Below are positions 9,005-12,500 of a stretch of DNA of 12,500 nucleotides, piece after piece. The DNA is from Nymphaea colorata (Eukaryota > Streptophyta > Magnoliopsida > Nymphaeales > Nymphaeaceae), in contig NC_037468.1 in assembly GCF_008831285.2 (NCBI RefSeq), positions 377,501-390,000 on the forward strand. The letters are read 5' to 3'. Made by a program: the position numbers and the translations under genes. Each line of letters begins with the position of its first letter. The first letter of the stretch is position 1. The notes beneath the pieces are model-generated. The model was not told where the DNA came from, did no database searches, and was given only the letters and a program-made list of their open reading frames with translations.

Positions 9005-12000
9005 AGTCCTGACCTTTCAAGACAGTCTTGACCTTTTTGGTAAGGTCAGTCCTGACTTTGAAATACAGTCTTGACCAGAAGAATCAGTCCTGATCAGATA
9101 GTCTTGATCTTTTTGGTAAGGTTAGTCCTGACTGTGAAAGACAGTCTTGACCTTTTTGATAAGGTGAGTACTGATGACATACAAATGAGTCTTGATGGTC
9201 ATTCCTCAATCATTCTCATTAGTCCTGACCTTTCAGAGTCTTGACCTTTCAAGAAGAATCAGTCCTGACCTTTCAAGACAGTCTTGACCTTTTTGGTAAG
9301 GTCAGTCCTGACTGTGAAAGACAGTCTTGACCTTTTTGATAAGGTGAGTACTAATGGCATACAATTGCAATTGGTCCTGTCCTTCCATAATCAGTCCTGA
9401 CCTTTCCAGAAGAATGAGTCCTGACCTTTCAAGACAGTCTTGACCTTTCCATTTTTGGTCAGGTGAGTACTAATGGCATACAATTGCAATTGGTCCTGTC
9501 CTTCCATCAAAAGTCCTGACCTTTCAAGACAGTCTTGATCTTTTTGGTAAGGTCAGTCCTGACTGTGAAATACAGTCTTGACCAGAAGAATCAGTCCTGA
9601 TCAGATAGTCTTGATCTTTTTGGTAAGGTTAGTCCTGACTTTGAAAGACAGTCTTGACCTTTTTGATAAGGTGAGTACTGATGACATACAAATGAGTCTT
9701 GTATGGTCAGGTGAGTACTAATGGCATACAATTGCAATTGGTCCTGTCCTTCCATAATCAGTCCTGACCTTTCAAGACAGTCTTGACCAGAAGAATCAGT
9801 CCTGACCTTTCAAGACAGTCTTGACCTTTTTGGTAAGGTCAGTCCTGACCTTGAAATACAGTCTTGACCAGAAGAATCAGTCCTGATCAGATAGTCTTGA
9901 TCTTTTTGGTAAGGTTAGTCCTGACTTTGAAAGACAGTCTTGACCTTTTTGATAAGGTCAGTACTGATTTCAAGACAGTCTTGACCTTTCCATTTTTGGT
10001 CAGGTGAGTACTAATGGCATACAATTGCAATTGGTCCTGTCCTTCCATCAAAAGTCCTGACCTTTCAAGACAGTCTTGACCTTTTTGGTAAGGTCAGTCC
10101 TGACTGTGAAATACAGTCTTGACCAGAAGAATCAGTCCTGATCAGATAGTCTTGATCTTTTTGGTAAGGTTAGTCCTGACTTTGAAAGACAGTCTTGACC
10201 TTTTTGATAAGGTGAGTACTGATGACATACAAATGAGTCTTGACCTTTCAAAAGAGTCCTGACCTTTCAAAAGAGTCCTCACCTTTTTGGTATGGTGAGT
10301 ACTGATGACATACAAATGAGTCTTGATGGTCATTCCTCAATCATTCTCATTAGTCCTGACCTTTCAGAGTCTTGACCTTTCAAGACAGTCCTGTCCATCA
10401 CCTTTCAAGAAGGTCACTGATTCAGGTCAGACAAATCCTGAAAAGTGCTGACCCTGACCAGAAAGGAAAGGTTGTCATTGTATGCCATTAGAAGAAGGAG
10501 AAATGGCAATTGTATGCCATTAGTGCTGACTCTCACATGAAGAACAAAAAAGGACAATGGCAATTGTATGCCATTCATGCTGACCCTGACCAAAGAGTTT
10601 TGTCTGATCTGAATCAGCACTCGCAACTTTGAATGACATTAGCTCATGGAAAGGTGATGGACAGGACTGTCTTGAAAGGTCAAGACTCTGAAAGGTCAGG
10701 ACTAATGAGAATGATTGAGGAATGACCATCAAGACTCATTTGTATGTCATCAGTACTCACCATACCAAAAAGGTGAGGACTCTTTTGAAAGGTCAGGACT
10801 CTTTTGAAAGGTCAAGACTCATTTGTATGTCATCAGTACTCACCTTATCAAAAAGGTCAAGACTGTCTTTCAAAGTCAGGACTAACCTTACCAAAAAGAT
10901 CAAGACTATCTGATCAGGACTGATTCTTCTGGTCAAGACTGTATTTCACAGTCAGGACTGACCTTACCAAAAAGGTCAAGACTGTCTTGAAAGGTCAGGA
11001 CTTTTGATGGAAGGACAGGACCAATTGCAATTGTATGCCATTAGTACTCACCTGACCAAAAATGGAAAGGTCAAGACTGTCTTGAAATCAGTACTGACCT
11101 TATCAAAAAGGTCAAGACTGTCTTTCAAAGTCAGGACTAACCTTACCAAAAAGATCAAGACTATCTGATCAGGACTGATTCTTCTGGTCAAGACTGTATT
11201 TCAAGGTCAGGACTGACCTTACCAAAAAGGTCAAGACTGTCTTGAAAGGTCAGGACTGATTCTTCTGGTCAAGACTGTCTTGAAAGGTCAGGACTGATTA
11301 TGGAAGGACAGGACCAATTGCAATTGTATGCCATTAGTACTCACCTGACCATACAAGACTCATTTGTATGTCATCAGTACTCACCTTATCAAAAAGGTCA
11401 AGACTGTCTTTCAAAGTCAGGACTAACCTTACCAAAAAGATCAAGACTATCTGATCAGGACTGATTCTTCTGGTCAAGACTGTATTTCACAGTCAGGACT
11501 GACCTTACCAAAAAGATCAAGACTGTCTTGAAAGGTCAGGACTTTTGATGGAAGGACAGGACCAATTGCAATTGTATGCCATTAGTACTCACCTGACCAA
11601 AAATGGAAAGGTCAAGACTGTCTTGAAAGGTCAGGACTCATTCTTCTGGAAAGGTCAGGACTGATTATGGAAGGACAGGACCAATTGCAATTGTATGCCA
11701 TTAGTACTCACCTTATCAAAAAGGTCAAGACTGTCTTTCACAGTCAGGACTGACCTTACCAAAAAGGTCAAGACTGTCTTGAAAGGTCAGGACTGATTCT
11801 TCTTGAAAGGTCAAGACTCTGAAAGGTCAGGACTAATGAGAATGATTGAGGAATGACCATCAAGACTCATTTGTATGTCATCAGTACTCACCTTATCAAA
11901 AAGGTCAAGACTGTCTTTCAAAGTCAGGACTAACCTTACCAAAAAGATCAAGACTATCTGATCAGGACTGATTCTTCTGGTCAAGACTGTATTTCAAAGT

Positions 12001-12050
12001 CAGGACTGACCTTACCAAAAAGGTCAAGACTGTCTTGAAAGGTCAGGACT
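9005..12050. repeat. 1.4-kb near-perfect inverted repeat with 242-bp spacer
   Basis: Every position x from 9005 to 10406 pairs with 21055-x, giving arms 9005-10406 and 10649-12050. I compared the arms row by row and saw a single mismatch (9134 against 11921). Pairing fails at 10407/10648 on the inside and 9004/12051 on the outside, where the word order differs. The spacer is not symmetric. Two identical 63-codon ORFs on opposite strands (10142-10333 and 10722-10913) are a by-product of this symmetry. Confidence 0.93.
10407..10648. other. Spacer at the orientation switch between blocks 2 and 3
   Basis: A 242-bp asymmetric segment between the inverted arms. It contains TGATTCAGGTCAGA (shared with the boundary at about 5612), three copies of TGTATGCCATT, two of GCTGACCCTGACCA-like sequence (about 10448 and 10580), CTGAATCAGCACTCGC, and CACTCGCAACTTTGAATG (10618-10635). 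The last is the exact inverted match of 1088-1105. It carries the only CG dinucleotide between about 5585 and 12500, at 10622-10623. It looks like two array edges fused together. Confidence 0.8.
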
Positions 12051-12500
12051 TTTGATGGAAGGACAGGACCAATTGCAATTGTATGCCATTAGTACTCACC
12101 TGACCAAAAATGGAAAGGTCAAGACTGTCTTGAAATCAGTACTGACCTTATCAAAAAGGTCAAGACTGTCTTTCAAAGTCAGGACTAACCTTACCAAAAA
12201 GATCAAGACTATCTGATCAGGACTGATTCTTCTGGTCAAGACTGTATTTCAAGGTCAGGACTGACCTTACCAAAAAGGTCAAGACTGTCTTGAAAGGTCA
12301 GGACTGATTCTTCTGGTCAAGACTGTCTTGAAAGGTCAGGACTGATTATGGAAGGACAGGACCAATTGCAATTGTATGCCATTAGTACTCACCTGACCAT
12401 ACAAGACTCATTTGTATGTCATCAGTACTCACCTTATCAAAAAGGTCAAGACTGTCTTTCAAAGTCAGGACTAACCTTACCAAAAAGATCAAGACTATCT
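10649..12500 (+). repeat. Modular short-repeat array, block 3 (orientation A)
   Basis: Same vocabulary and orientation as block 1, continuing past the window end. The marker GATCAAGACTATCTGATCA is at 10898, 11153, 11439, 11946 and 12201, with a sixth copy cut off by the window end at 12487. The first 1,402 bp mirror block 2. No CG beyond the spacer and no credible gene. Confidence 0.95.
10812..12500 (+). repeat. 641-bp direct repeat with 1,048-bp period
   Basis: Positions 10812-11452 match 11860-12500 at a constant offset of 1,048 bp. The one difference I saw is C at 10949 against A at 11997. The match is still running at the window end, so the true copy is longer. The two copies overlap the right arm of the inverted repeat differently: the second leaves the arm at 12050. 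This places the direct duplication and the inversion as separate events. Confidence 0.88.

Larger units (their letters stand above)
5690..10406 (-). repeat. Modular short-repeat array, block 2 (orientation B)
   Basis: About 4.7 kb of the same vocabulary as block 1 but reverse-complemented: CAGTCCTGACCTTTCAAGA, CAGTCTTGACCTTTTTGG, GAGTACTAATGGCATACA, ATTGCAATTGGTCCTGTCC. A frequent cassette runs CAGTCCTGACC..., CAGTCTTGACCAGAAGAAT, CAGTCCTGATCAGATAGTC, TTGATCTTTTTGGTAAGG, TTAGTCCTGACTTTGAAAG. The marker TGATCAGATAGTCTTGATC occurs 12 times, starting at 6003, 6258, 6953, 7244, 7499, 8035, 8238, 8865, 9091, 9598, 9884 and 10139. The spacing is irregular except that 255 bp recurs three times. No CG was found. 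ORFs here (for example 8015-8221 and 10142-10333) are products of repeat words and not genes. Confidence 0.95.

Noticed and set aside
5690-10406. CRISPR array
   Set aside because: Repeats are degenerate, unequal in length and present in both orientations, with no unique spacers between them and no cas-like genes.
10414-10732. Two overlapping 70-codon minus-strand ORFs over the spacer
   Set aside because: They overlap in different frames, are formed from repeat words, and have no recognisable domain.
10142-10913. Two identical 63-codon ORFs on opposite strands
   Set aside because: They are mirror copies created by the inverted repeat and consist wholly of repeat words. They have no independent coding signal.
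5690-12500. GGTCA half-sites as hormone-receptor or other operator arrays
   Set aside because: The half-site is simply part of the repeat word. Spacing is irregular and there is no gene nearby to regulate.

Overview
The window is almost certainly non-coding plant DNA. The best fit is the intergenic space of an expanded, repeat-rich angiosperm mitochondrial genome, and Cucumis-type mitochondria are a known precedent for large amounts of short, degenerate, self-complementary repeats. This assignment rests on the lack of any intact gene, on an island of roughly 50% GC with short dispersed repeats, and on a decayed plant nuclear-type gene (plant mobile domain) inside that island. No standard mitochondrial gene, rRNA or tRNA was recognised, so a nuclear repeat locus is not excluded.

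Layout: (1) 1-1014 is a modular repeat array in orientation A (words such as GGTCAAGACTGTCTTGAAA and AGGACTGATTCTTCT). (2) 1015-5690 is a non-repetitive island. It holds a boundary segment, unassigned sequence with one doubtful 119-codon ORF, microrepeats at 2339-2418, a frameshifted plant-mobile-domain pseudogene at about 3780-4766 whose main frame reopens to 4979, and a cluster of GCGAGTGCTTTG repeats at 5461-5583. (3) 5690-10406 is the same repeat vocabulary in orientation B, about 4.7 kb. (4) 10407-10648 is a short spacer. (5) 10649-12500 is the array in orientation A again, running off the window.

The array is built from elementary words of about 19-28 bp that begin near (C/G)AGT(C/A)(C/T)T. 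The words combine into a larger cassette with a recurring 255-bp spacing, and the cassettes into segmental copies several hundred bp long. The largest structure is a near-perfect inverted repeat, 9005-10406 against 10649-12050: 1,402 bp per arm, a 242-bp spacer, and one mismatch seen by eye. No CG dinucleotide was found anywhere in the arrays (about 8 kb). CG returns at each array edge in a shared GCGAGTGC boundary word.

No genes act together here. The window reads as a record of repeat amplification, inversion and capture of foreign DNA.
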